Positions 46,384-56,614 of a stretch of DNA of 64,000 nucleotides are shown piece after piece. Below the pieces are notes generated by a model. That model searched no databases. It was not told where the DNA came from and was given only the letters and a program-made list of their open reading frames with translations. Each line of letters opens with the position of its first letter. The first letter of the stretch is position 1. The translations under genes were made by a program, and so were the position numbers. Source of the stretch: Apricaphanius iberus (taxonomy: Eukaryota; Chordata; Actinopteri; Cyprinodontiformes; Aphaniidae). Where the stretch lies: NCBI GenBank assembly GCA_028564705.1, contig JAPXFQ010001768.1, positions 620,001 through 684,000 of the forward strand, read 5' to 3'.

Positions 46384-46625
46384 TTAAGGGCTCAGATGTT
46401 TGGTTTACTTTATAAAAAAAAACAGAAAAAAACTGATTCAATAAAGCCTATCTTAGGGCACGGTCGCACCTACGTTCTACCCGGGACCGAACAGCAGGGG
46501 GTAACCTGTGTCACGGTTAAATTTCAGTCTGACCGCAGGACCCAGCACGGATCCTCTGGCCTGAGCATGGATCCTTGGCCCGACTCTGGAGGTTGTTCTG
46601 AGCGCGGTTGCTTCAGCTCGATTGC

Positions 46626-46877
46626 TTAACCCCACCCATGTGAAGAAGACGTAATGAAGTATGAATGTGCGCCGCCCACATGGAAGCCCTGCCCCACTGC
46701 GGACGTATTTATATAGCTATATATGGCTCTGAATTCGGTGTGAGATGGCGTCTTGATAAAGCGGCACATCAATGTCTCTACAATGGTAGTGCACACGTGG
46801 TTGGCTTCTTCAACAGCGGTAGATTTGCCCACGCCCAACAAATGGCCAATAAATCGGAAATCCCCATTTGTAGCCAA
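46626..46877 (-). pseudogene. Harbinger transposase, helix-turn-helix part
   Basis: The frame contains NGDFRFIGHLLGVGKST, matching the (Y/F)RxIGHLFGVGRST helix-turn-helix motif of Harbinger transposases, then CTTIVETLMCRFIKTPSHTE and FRAIYSYI. The usual downstream DDE residues are missing. Confidence 0.75.
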
Positions 46878-47353
46878 TCTCCAGATTCACATTGCCACCA
46901 GTTGCTCCACAGACAATTGTTTTCAGATTATGGTCACCTTACGCTGCAGACATGGCCTGAGGATGTCGCACAAACTCTGAAATGTTGTTTTCTTCATTCG
47001 AAGGTTTGCGTGCCAATCCGAGTCGGTCCAGTTGCTGCTCGGTTGCTCCCACCACTCACCACTCCTTTCTCGAATCCAGACGGTTCTAAAGCAAACAGGA
47101 CAATATTTACAACATATTCAAAGTACACTTTATTTGCAGCACACGATCAGCATACGACCGCAGAACAACTGACGAGGGCTAGCATGCACACACAGCCATT
47201 ATTGCAACGGTTGCGCAATTAACGTGGTTAGTTATTTTACTCGTCAGAAATTCCTTAGCAAATCGGCATCTTTCTCATAATGGATAGACAGAAGACGACA
47301 ATGCACATCTAGTAGGACGCCAAGACAGCAAACATTTAACAAAGGCTATGTTC

Positions 47354-47545
47354 TCACCTCCTTGTTGCACTTCCACGGTGCAGTGTTTCCATAAAAATCC
47401 TCGCCTGTTGCTGTCTCCTCCTAAATCGCTGCATCCGTAGTGCTCTGGCATTTTCAGACCTTTCTTCCTCCACGAGCACTGCGTAAATCTGGCTGATTAT
47501 AAAAAGCAAAGGCAGAAACTGTGCGTTGCTGTCATCATTCTCCAT
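47354..47545 (-). pseudogene. Harbinger transposase, N-terminal exon-like frame
   Basis: MENDDSNAQFLPLLFIISQI is followed by an Arg-rich stretch (MQRFRRRQQQARIFME), the usual hydrophobic-then-basic start of these transposases. The match is by composition and position rather than strong motif. Confidence 0.55.
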
Positions 47546-48456
47546 GTCTAAAATTGGAATGCCACTGTTTTTCTCTCTACTTTTATCGGGTGTGCGATCA
47601 CATCAACCAAAAACAACTATTGGTTCACCCACCGGACTGGAGTGAAGCAGACGCTTTTGAATTGCGTCAATAATATGTGAATGGTTCCCACTACTCGGCC
47701 ACAGAGTGGCGCGACAGCAGGCCGGCTGCTCCTAGACTTTTTGAGCCCGGTTGCATTTAACCCGGTTTCCCTGGTGTGACCGCAGCCTTAGTTGCTAAAA
47801 CGCCAGGCTTTAGACAGAGCCCAAATCAACACAGCTGCGTCCACTAAGCAAATCTTTCCAGCCCAGTAAATAAAAACGCTGTGGATGTTGTTTGCTACCA
47901 TTTACTGAACATTCTGAGATGCTACAGATCGATTAATTAACCACACAATGCTGTTATAAGATCACATAAGCAGCTTGAGAAATGGCTAACACACATTAGC
48001 ATTTAGCCACTTACTTCTCTGTCCATCAGGCGTCTTTGTTCTTTGATTCAGCTGCTGTTCTTTAGGAATGTAGAATCAAATCCTGTAATCCATGCAGCCA
48101 AACGGGTGTTTTGAAAGAGATAGTAAAAAATCCAGCTAAAAACGTGTTTTAAGCTGCCAAAAACTGAAGCAGCCATTAGCTGTGAGAAGGATGAGGGTGT
48201 GTTTGAAAATCTAGCAGAGGTAAGCCGCTCTGCCTGCAGGGGTGGAGCAGACAACTTAGAGACAACTCACTACTTGAACACTCCATTGATTTCTAGGAAA
48301 GGGAGGGGCAGCTGCTCAGAGGGCAGAATTCAGGAGGATTACTCAGACATGCTAGAATCAAGCCAAAAACCCCTCTGGTGTTTTTTTTTAATGAGAATTG
48401 CATTACCAGTTTAAAAAACTCCAAAAACTTGATTTTGCATGATATAGCCCCTTTAA

Positions 48457-49672
48457 AATGTGTTGCTTCCACAGGATTCAAATAAACCAAGGCTGGGTTC
48501 CTGGTTCTATGGTTTTCAATATTATAACCCTGTTTCATTTATATTCTTTATTACATCCGAGCAGATAAGCGCTGTGAAGGCCTTTTGTATCTGTATTGAT
48601 TCTTATTTTTCTTCTGTCAAGTAAATTGGCTTATGGAGGCCTAAGATGTATAAAAACTCAAGATTTTCTGCATAGCGTCAGGCATCTGCGAAATATATGT
48701 ATTTTATAAGGTTTTAAAAAGTATTGCAAAAGAAATGGCCCATTGGAGCTCCCAGGGAACTTTGAACATGTCCTATGCATTGACCTTAGTTCATTGTAGA
48801 GACATGCCGTGTGGTACACTTGTAGAAATTTCCAAGACATACTAAGAAGCGTTGTGTTTCCAAACGCACAGGAAGTCGGCAATCTTGGTTTGAACATGCC
48901 ATTTTGACCCTATTTTGGATGTTTAAAACCTCTGCATTTCGTTGAACTCCTCCTAGAGATTTTGACCAATAGGCTTACTAAGTAGTCAAGATGACCTTTA
49001 GGTTATAACAGTAATCAAAAGCTTGAGTTTTCGTGCATGAAGAAGGGGCAGGGTATGGCATCAATGTTTGACTAAATTCAAAACCATAAAAGCTTCAGAC
49101 TCAGAAAGTCACAGAGGGATGAAACCTCTTGTGGTGGATGATCATGAGGTCTATGATGAATCTGCATAGTCAAACACTTAAGCACTTAAGCCCCATCCTG
49201 AAAGAACAAGAAGTGTAATAGTTTGCTGTTATCTTAAACCCCTTGACTTAATTAACAGGAAACGGTGCACAGGGATAGTAGACAAGCTGGGGTAACTTGG
49301 TGTGGAGTACTGAGAGTTTTGAAAGAGGGTGGGGCTGCAGCGGCGTGGTAAAGTGCAGCCTTATGCCGTGGCCATACATTTGGCTTTTATTTCCTGAAAA
49401 CTCATCTGATCTCGAACAGATTCAACATGATAAATACTGGTCTATGTCACATGTATGCTACTATCTGGTGGGTGTGGCCTAATTACTACACAGTGCCCCC
49501 TAAAACCTTTAAAAACACTGTTCCCAAGCCATACTTTATCTAAGCACTGTTTTCCTCAGTACACTTATGTAATGTCTCAGGCAGGGGCGGATTTAGAACT
49601 GAAAGAGATCAGGCGCTTAGCCCAGATGACTAAAGATGATATATATATATATGTATGTATTTATATATAGAG
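48457..49672. other. mostly unrecognised; possible hAT end at 49583
   Basis: CAGGGGCGGATTTAG at about 49583 resembles the terminal sequence of hAT elements, but the other end was not found. A short AT-rich run lies at 49640-49670. Confidence 0.35.
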
Positions 49673-50020
49673 TACAGACCAAAAGTTTGGACACACCTGC
49701 TCATTCAATGATTTTCCTTTCTTTTCATGACTACTTTGTAGATTCCCAATTAAGGGCATCAAAACTATGAATGAACACATGATGTATGGAATTACTGTAT
49801 GTACTTAAAAAGGGTGAAATAACTGAATACATGTGTTATATTTTAGATTCCTCAAAGTAGTAAAACCCTTTGCTCTGATTAGTGCTTTGCATTCTCTTCA
49901 GCTTCAAGAGGTAATCACCCAAAATGGTTTTTCAACTGTCTTGAAGGAGTTCCCAGAGATGCTTAGTACTTGTTGGCCCTTTAGCATTCACTCTGCGGTT
50001 CAGCTCACCCCAAATTGTCA
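49673..50020 (+). mobile_element. Tc1-like transposon end
   Basis: TACAGACCAAAAGTTTGGAC starts the terminal repeat of a common fish Tc1-like element. Further blocks follow in the expected order (TGAATGAACACATGATG, TTGCTCTGATTAGTGC, GAGGTAATCACCC). The copy stops near 50020, where the peptidase-like sequence begins. Confidence 0.7.
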
Positions 50021-50042
50021 TCTTTCCTTCTTTGAAGGAAAC

Positions 50043-51663
50043 ATGCGGATTTGTTCTGCACAGGAAAGAAAAAAAGATGAGGCAACAGTGGTCTCACTGA
50101 CAGCCACATATACTAAGCCAGGATCCATTACTCACAGTGCAGATGACAAACAAAAAATGGAGGCTCATCCATTTGTGGGACCTGATGTAAATGTTGCTCC
50201 GTCTGATGAAGATGCCATTGAGAACTGGAGGGGCCAAGCTGTTCCACCCAAAAAAAGGAAGAGGACTTCCTACCTCTCTCCTTGTACTGAGTGGCTCAAT
50301 TCAGATGAAAATTTGGGGGCCAAAAGAGTGAAGTTGGGTTTATTAAAAAATGGAAACCTTCATCAGCCTATTAGATTTGGGGAATCACCCATCTCCATAC
50401 TCAATACCTGTGCATTTGATGCATTTGTTCAGAGCTTATGTTGTGCCTTCTGTGACAGCTCTGCATTTCAAAAATACTGTTTCGAAAGACAGCGAGAACC
50501 CAGTTTTGCAGTTGGTGAAAGCCATTGCCACTGATGGAGTGAGTCAGCAAACCAACAAGAGGAGGGCAGAGCTGTTTAGTGCAATGTTTGAAGCAGTGCA
50601 GTTGAGGTCAGGTGCCCTCCAAATTGATGCTCAGTGCAACATCTCCACTGTCATTGCAAAGACAATGAGGAACATATCAGTTGTTTATTTCACCAAACAG
50701 TGCTCCTCACAATCCTGCTACCTCAGTAAAGGGATGACGAGGGAAGTGCCACTTGTTTCTCCTGCCATTTCTGTCCTCACAAATTCTGGTATGGCCCATC
50801 TTGGCACTGCTGTTAAAGCAGGACTCAGCCTACCTGAGTCTAAGGCCGTTTTCACATGTGTGGCCGTACCAGAAAACGGCCAGAGAAAATGCTAATTTTT
50901 TCTGTTCACATGGCACGGATCTCTGCCCGTATTGGGATTCAGTCTTTTACTACAAATAAACAGCAGGTGGCGGTATACAAATAAGTCTTAGTTCTCCAAC
51001 AAACAAGGGAGTGAGAAGTACCGACGTCATAAAACGAGCGACAGCCTAGAATGTAAACAAACTGGTCTACTGGTCAGCTGCTACCTGAAGCCATCTACAG
51101 GGTGAGTGTTGTAGTAAACCCGCCGTTTTGTAATCTGCTGTGTTGCTGTGGGATGCTTGAATCGCGTTGTTTTGGTATTTGTATGGTCGCGAGGTGATTC
51201 TGTAATTTCGGCCGGCGGTGTCGTCATTTCCGCATGGAGCGCGTCTATTGTCTTGAGTGCGGCCAGAGTACGGGTTGTGTTCACATGATACGTGGCCGCT
51301 CGTACCTGAACTCGGATACTACCTCCAAGGCAGGTCTCTCTGGCCGTATCCTGGCACGGTACAGTCTGTGTTCACATGGTACGAAATAAGTGGATTTTGA
51401 CCAAATACCGTACCCGAGTACGGACTCCCGTACCATGTGAAAGCGCCCTAAATGCCTCAGGCCAATCTCCAATCCCTCTTTGTGTCCATCAGATTTCAAA
51501 AGAGAAGACAGCACCTCAGGAAAGGAACTCTGTGCAGGGACAGTTACTCACGGCTACAAACTTGGAGATACAGTATGGATTGATACTGACCTTCCAAACA
51601 TAGAAGAGGTTTCCTTGAGTGAATGTCCTGTCAATCTGATTCTCCAAGGAAAGACCTTCACAT
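50043..51663 (+). pseudogene. ubiquitin-peptidase-like gene relic, split by a MITE
   Basis: Three plus-strand frames read as one protein: 50043-50520, 50510-50840 and 51452-51663 (the gap is the MITE 50844-51448). Features in order: a nuclear-localisation-like VPPKKRKRTS, then ISILNTCAFDAFVQSLC, which looks like the catalytic Cys box (NTCxxD) of USP-type cysteine peptidases, a CSSQSC pair that may be a zinc knuckle, and TVTHGYKLGDTVWIDTDLP. The His box expected downstream is missing because an L2 LINE starts at 51664. One frameshift near 50515 breaks the frame. I recall similar peptidase genes in transposable elements and fish genomes, so its origin could be host or transposon. The family call is inference from the Cys box and layout. 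Confidence 0.55.
50844..51448. mobile_element. Harbinger-like MITE with TAA target duplication
   Basis: Ends are GGCCGTTTTCACATG and CATGTGAAAGCGCCC, an imperfect inverted repeat, flanked by TAA at 50841-50843 and 51449-51451. Internal GTACGG/CCGTAC words recur. It interrupts the peptidase-like frame cleanly, showing the reading frame existed before the insertion. Confidence 0.75.
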
Positions 51664-51818
51664 GAGAAAAAAGTATTTTAGTAATGTTTTTAATGTGGGG
51701 GATAAAAGTCAGCTCAGAGTCAAAAATCACGCCCAGGTTCTTCACTTGTAAAGACAGTGTAAAATACAATGATTGTATTTTTGGTAAAAGTTTCTCTCTC
51801 TTAGCCCCATCCTCAGGT

Positions 51819-51853
51819 CCTCAGGACCGATAAAGGTTTTATCGGTCCTGAGG
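51819..51853. repeat. perfect 16-bp foldback in an L2 coding region
   Basis: CCTCAGGACCGATAAA (51819-51834) is followed after three bases by its exact reverse complement (51838-51853). The first arm is preceded by a partial copy, CCTCAGGTCC. Confidence 0.9.
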
Positions 51854-52115
51854 AAAAAGTTTTGGAAAAAGTTTTGTCCTGGTTAAGCTGGAGAAAGTTT
51901 TCCAGGATTTAATGTCTAAAATGCAGTTAAAAAGTGCATCCATTGGCCGTGTGTCATCAGGAGACATGGAGATGTACAACTGTGTATCATCAGCATAACT
52001 GTGAAAGTTAACTCCATGTCTCCTGATAACACTGCCAAGAGGGAGCATATACAGGTTAAAAAGCACTGGGCCTAAAACTGAACCCTGGGGAACACCACAA
52101 GTGATTTTATGGACC
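51839..52115 (-). pseudogene. L2 reverse transcriptase, motif B and YADD region
   Basis: GVPQGS, then [33 protein letters not shown] and [19 protein letters not shown] is intact in this fragment. The frame ends at the foldback repeat 51819-51853, which replaces the next coding segment. Confidence 0.8.
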
Positions 52116-52135
52116 TTAGAGGATCAGATATCTAA

Positions 52136-53982
52136 AGGCGTCTCTCAACTGGTACTGAAAAGTGATGTCAGACGGCTGTCGATCACTGATTGGCTAGTGG
52201 GCGGAGTCACTGGAGAGTAATTTGACAGCTTCTTTTAACAACAAACCGACAGCCAACTTAACAACAATGACAACGTTAAAAACCAGTGCTGTGATCCAAA
52301 CGGAGTTTCAGCATTTCTGAGCTTGTTGGCTGAAGAGAAGATTCAGTGTGAGCTGGATGGAGCTGCTCGCTGTGAGAGGATTATCAAGGAGGACTCAGAG
52401 CTGATCGTGGTTCATAGCCGATGGCTCTCAACTGCAGGCCGAAGCATAGAAACGGAGAACGCTGAAGCCCTGAACTCGCTGCCTCGTACTCTTGGTAAGA
52501 AGCAAATTTCATGCCGCTTGTATATTTTATTCACAATATTAACCTATTCAGCTGCACATCATATTCAGTATGACTGCTTTTTTAATTATCAGTTATCCAA
52601 ATTAGTTCTATGTAAATATGAATGACCGACTTAAGTTTTCTGCAGCACAGTGAGACATATTTTTTTCTATTCCTTAATTTAAATTCTTAGTGTATGTTTT
52701 AAATGCACTGTAAGCATAGTACTTTTAAAAAAATATCTGCGATCCATTGCAGCGGGATCAACACCTTCTTCTGATGGAAGAAGGGGGAGATGACACGATG
52801 CCTTCAATCTGCCTTCAATAAAACCTTCCTGGGATGCTGCAGACTTAACCATGCCCCACAGACATGTGCAACTGGACTTTTGTTTCTGAACTTTTTCTAT
52901 ACATGTCCAATAAAAATGATAAAGTAATACGCATGTATTTTCATGTGCAGTTTCATTACATGCTGGTTGGTGGAATCATTTTACTTTATTGTGTTTGGCA
53001 TCAGGGTTCTGCTGTTAAAAGTAAAAAAGTCTTGCGCTGCTAAATAAGTAGGCTAAATTGCATACATTTGAAAGCTGCTGAAAAGCCTAAGCCTACTCAG
53101 ATGGGATGTCTGTAAAACACATTGTAGTGGTGCTTATTTAAAAAAAAATCTGAAAACATTTTCAAAGCACACAGCTTTATTACAAAACATACAGTTGTGG
53201 TTTGTAATTCATAGAATACGTAGCATGTATCTGGCAACTCCTTTCTTTAAGGGGACACATAGGCGAAAAGTCGAGTCGCTCCAGCGCTGGACGTAGTTTG
53301 CTGCACATGTAGATGAATTTGTTCTGACATCCTGAAGTTCTGCAGCCACTGAGCTTCGGTGAAACGCAGAACAACGTCTCATCACTGCAAGGCCCAATTA
53401 AACGACCAAACCGACGGTCGGCTGTGACGACTTCACAGAGCAGTCATCTGAAACACGCACACACAAAATACTTATTACTAAAGCCAAGAGGTCATCATAT
53501 GTTTTTACACTGGGCTTTAGTGAATAAATAAAAACCCAGAGCATATTTATAGCCCACCAAACCGGGGTAGTATTTGCATCGGCTTACCCACACAAGCTGC
53601 AGGGTCCTGTTTGTAGCTTCATTTTCCTGCAGACCTTCTCACACTCGTTTGTACTACTCCACCATGTTTTTCCTTGCAGTGTGCAGCTTTTCCGGGGTCT
53701 TTATTCTTCGATGAGAGAGGCTTTCTCTTCAATATAGGACTACAGAAAGCCACAGACTGAGCAAAAAGCTCACGATCGCTAGTGAGGTCGCCATTGTTCT
53801 TCTTTTTCTCAGAGCCTTTGTTTACTTCCCGCTACGTACTCTGGGGCCGCCCACCATATGACGGACCCGCTCACTTCAGACGCTCTGGTTTGATGCAACA
53901 GTGAAGCAACACTTAACGAGTTGAGCCGTGTCGAGTCGTGTTACTGATAGTAACGGTAAAAGGTACTAGTGGAGAGACGCCT
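52136..53982 (+). mobile_element. PIF/Harbinger-type element (1.85 kb), TAA target
   Basis: The left end is AGGCGTCTCTCAACTGGTAC; the right end, on the other strand, AGGCGTCTCTCCACTAGTAC. TAA flanks both sides (52133-52135, 53983-53985). It interrupts an L2 reverse transcriptase between the region reading ERTFMV-like sequence and GVPQGS. It carries the start of a MYB/SANT-like protein but no transposase that I recognise. Confidence 0.8.
52323..52496 (+). pseudogene. Harbinger MYB/SANT-like accessory protein, N-terminal part
   Basis: LAEEKIQCELDGAARCERII followed by KEDSELIVVH matches the start of the MYB/SANT-like DNA-binding protein that Harbinger elements encode besides the transposase. 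The usual continuation (QQCREKLKKLKSDY-type) is missing; the frame then diverges. It probably once helped the transposase bind the element ends. Confidence 0.6.
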
Positions 53983-54359
53983 TAAACTTACCATAAATGT
54001 CCTTTCATATAAGATATAATGTGAACCACTTATGAACAGCACCGGAGAGGTCCATCTGTTTTAAATGTGTTAAACGAATAGTCTGGTCTACTGCTTAGAT
54101 GCAGTAGAACCAACACGGTCACCTTCTTAGCATCATAGTTTCATCTAAAATTGTTTTAAATCTTTAAAAGCGCCGTCTCTGTGCTGTGATTCACCCTAAG
54201 ACTGAAATTTCTCTAGGACATTATGAGCGTTAATAAAACCATCAAGTTGAATTAAAACAAGTTTTTCTAAAAGTTTGCTTTAAAATGCTAAGTTAGATAC
54301 CGGTCGGTAATTGTTTAAATCATTAAAATTTAAATAGCTTTTTTTCAGCAGGGGCCTCA

Positions 54360-54602
54360 CTACCGCCGCTTTAAAGGCAGCAGGAAAAAACCCGGACGGA
54401 GGGAGCAATTCATAAAGGTTAAAATCTCATCTTTAAAAGAACCATAAAATTGCTTAAAGTACCTGGTAGGAATCGGGTCCAAAGCGCTTGTGGTGGGCCT
54501 CACTGAGGAGAAAACTTTATCAAGGGTCCCAGCTTCTACCAGGACAAAACTGTCCAATGTTTCCTCTGGTGAAGGCAGACACTCAGATTTGTCTAAAACC
54601 AT
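54360..54602 (-). pseudogene. L2 reverse transcriptase N-terminal region
   Basis: LDSFVLVEAGTLDKVFSSVR, PTTSALDPIPTRYFKQFYGS and [20 protein letters not shown] correspond to the region just before the first RT palm motif. A Lys-rich end then shifts frame into PLLKKS and NNYRPV. Confidence 0.75.
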
Positions 54603-54769
54603 GTTAGTTTGAGATGATAAAATATTACATCTGATGGTGTCTACCTTCCCTTTGAAGTGGTCTGCAAACTCCTCACAGAGAGTGTTTGAGGGGGTTTATG
54701 AAAAGTATTAGAGGAATAATTAAGAATGTTGTTAATGGTGGAAAACAGAATTTTTGGATTAATAAATCA

Positions 54770-55025
54770 GCCAATCATCTTTCAACACATACACGAGTCA
54801 TGTATCTGGATGATGCAGAAAATAATTAGGAGAATGCAATGTGGTCAGATGAGATCAAAATAGACCAAATACTTATTTTCTGTATCATTATACAAATCAA
54901 TTCTTTAAAAATCAAACATTGTGATTTCCTGGAATTTTTTGTACACAGTAAGAGTACTTCTGATAAAAATGACAGAGCTCTTGAACAATTGGTGGCCGCC
55001 AAATATTTTTCTCCCCACCCTACTA
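54770..55025 (+). mobile_element. Tc1-like transposon 3' end
   Basis: The start decodes to YLDDAENN, stop, ENAMWSDEIKI, matching the transposase segment normally read as a WSDE motif. The noncoding end (TGATAAAAATGACAGAGCTC, ACAATTGGTGGCCGCCAAAT, TTTTTCTCCCCAC) matches the 3' part of a widespread fish Tc1-like element. 5' part missing. Confidence 0.65.
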
Positions 55026-55228
55026 GTATTAGTTATGTAAGGAGTTAATAAAATCTTACTCAAGAGTTTCAGACTATTCCATAAATTGGTTAAAATCTAC
55101 AGTCCTTCCAATCAACTGTTCTTACCAGAGTCCTGTTGCTTTTCAGCTCCGGTCGGGAAATATTACATATCTAGGTATCCATATCTCACCAAGTCTGGCA
55201 GACTTATCTAAGCTAAACTACGTCCCAA

Positions 55229-56614
55229 GTGGAAAATGATCTGGCAAGATGGAAATCCCTTCCAATATCACTTATTGGAAGGGTAGCTACAATAAAAATG
55301 ATGGTTTTGCCTAGAATCAATTATTTATTCTCAATGATCCCAAGCAAACCATCACCTGATTGGTTTAGATCTCTGGACTCTTCTGTTTCTAAATTCCTTT
55401 GGAAAGATAAACCCCCACGTATCAGCTTAAAAACACTACAGAAGTCCAAAGATAAAGGAGGTCTAGACCTACCAAACTTTCGTCATTATTTCTTAGCCAA
55501 CAGACTCCAATACACATCAAGATGGGTAAAACACAGTTATATCGATGAGTGCTGGGTAGATGTAGAACAGACACTATGCAATAAGATAAAACTTTCAGAT
55601 CTACCTTTTGTTAGCTCAAATATAAAACAAAATGAATGTTTCAAAAGTATAAATATCAGCTCCTCTCTGACAGCTTGGTGGGAATTTCTTAAAATGACAA
55701 AGACCTCACTAGTCCCATGCAGGCGTACACCCATCTGGAATAACCCGGATATCTTACAAAAAAAATGCATGATTAACTTTCCAGGCTGGAGTTGTAAAGG
55801 AATTGAATACCTGGAGCATATATTTGATGGAACAGACTTTATCCCCTTTAATACATTGGTTACACAATTCGGAATTAACAAGAATAAATTCTTAGAATAC
55901 CAACAAATTAAATCAATTATAAAAAATAAATTTAGGCTCAATACAGTTGATTTACAAATTCCAGGAAAAGTTTTAGACTTCCTTAATCTTAACCCTCCCA
56001 AACTGCTATCTAAAATATACAAAACATTAAATAGAATAGATGAATCAATAGCCCTTCCTATTTCAAAATGGGAGATGGACTTGTCCATCTCAATAGACCA
56101 AAACCTCTGGTCTCAAATTTCATTAAGAACCTTCAAATTTCTTAAGAATCCTAATCTACGATTAATACAATATAAAATCCTTCATAGAGTGCATTATACA
56201 GGGCAACGGATGTTCAAGATGGGTTATACGCCGTCTGATACCTGTTTACAATGTACAAGCAATCTACCAGACAATTATATTCATGCTCTTTGGTTCTGCC
56301 CACCTGTTAAGAAATATTGGTACCAGATATGTGAAGATCTATCAAAGTGTCTGAAATGTAATATCACACCTGCTCCCAGAGTTTGCTTGCTGGGAAATAT
56401 AGATGAAGTTACCATGGATACAAAGTCTATGCAATTATTTTACATCGCCTTATGCATCGCTAAGAAAAATATCCTCTTGAACTGGAAAAATAAAAATACT
56501 CTGAATATTAATCAATATAGAGATCTCCTTCTGGATTACATTGGTCTAGAAACGGCATCTGCCTCCACATCTGATCAATCTTTCTGGTCACCCTTGATCA
56601 GTTCCATCACCTAG
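55229..56614 (+). pseudogene. L1-like ORF2 C-terminal domain (461 codons open)
   Basis: The frame opens at a GTG inside the protein rather than at a true start: VENDLARWKSLPISLIGRVA is internal L1 sequence. It runs through PRINYLFSMIPSKP, SKFLWKDKPPRISLKTLQKS and KGGLDLPNFRHYFLANRLQY, and near residues 339-357 has a CX2CX9HX4C cluster, the C-terminal zinc-knuckle region of L1 ORF2. It ends WSPLISSIT with a natural stop. No internal stop has appeared, so the insertion is fairly young, though 5' truncated. The domain is thought to help bind RNA during retrotransposition. Confidence 0.85.

Larger units (their letters stand above)
46456..47787 (-). mobile_element. PIF/Harbinger transposon, internally deleted, TTA target
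   Basis: Ends are GGGCACGGTCGCACC and GGTGTGACCGCAGCC, an imperfect inverted repeat flanked by TTA (46453-46455 and 47788-47790). Minus-strand frames give a Harbinger transposase start (47354-47545) and an HTH-containing middle part (46626-46877). The 1332-bp length leaves no room for the DDE domain or the second MYB-like gene, so it is non-autonomous. Confidence 0.8.
46384..48456. mobile_element. possible TTAA-target MITE interrupted by a Harbinger element
   Basis: The right end read on the other strand is TTAAAGGGGCTATATCATG, a start I associate with fish TTAA-target MITEs. A weaker partner, TTAAGGGCTCAGATG, lies at 46384. The Harbinger element 46456-47787 would be nested inside. The right boundary is better supported than the left. 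Confidence 0.4.
51664..54760 (-). mobile_element. L2-like LINE split by a Harbinger element, lacking its 3' end
   Basis: The minus strand reads, from 54760 down: linker (FADHFKGKVDTIRCNILSSQ), RT N-terminus (54360-54602), core around 54000-54300 (diverged LVLL motif A region), then beyond the insertion 52136-53982 the sequence [38 protein letters not shown] and VKNLGVIFDSELTFIPHIKN. It stops at 51664 in the RT, so the C-terminus and 3' tail are missing, unusual for a LINE and pointing to a later deletion. Confidence 0.8.

Noticed and set aside
55537..56088. 183-codon minus-strand frame
   Set aside because: Antisense shadow of the L1-like C-terminal frame, which has clear motifs on the plus strand.
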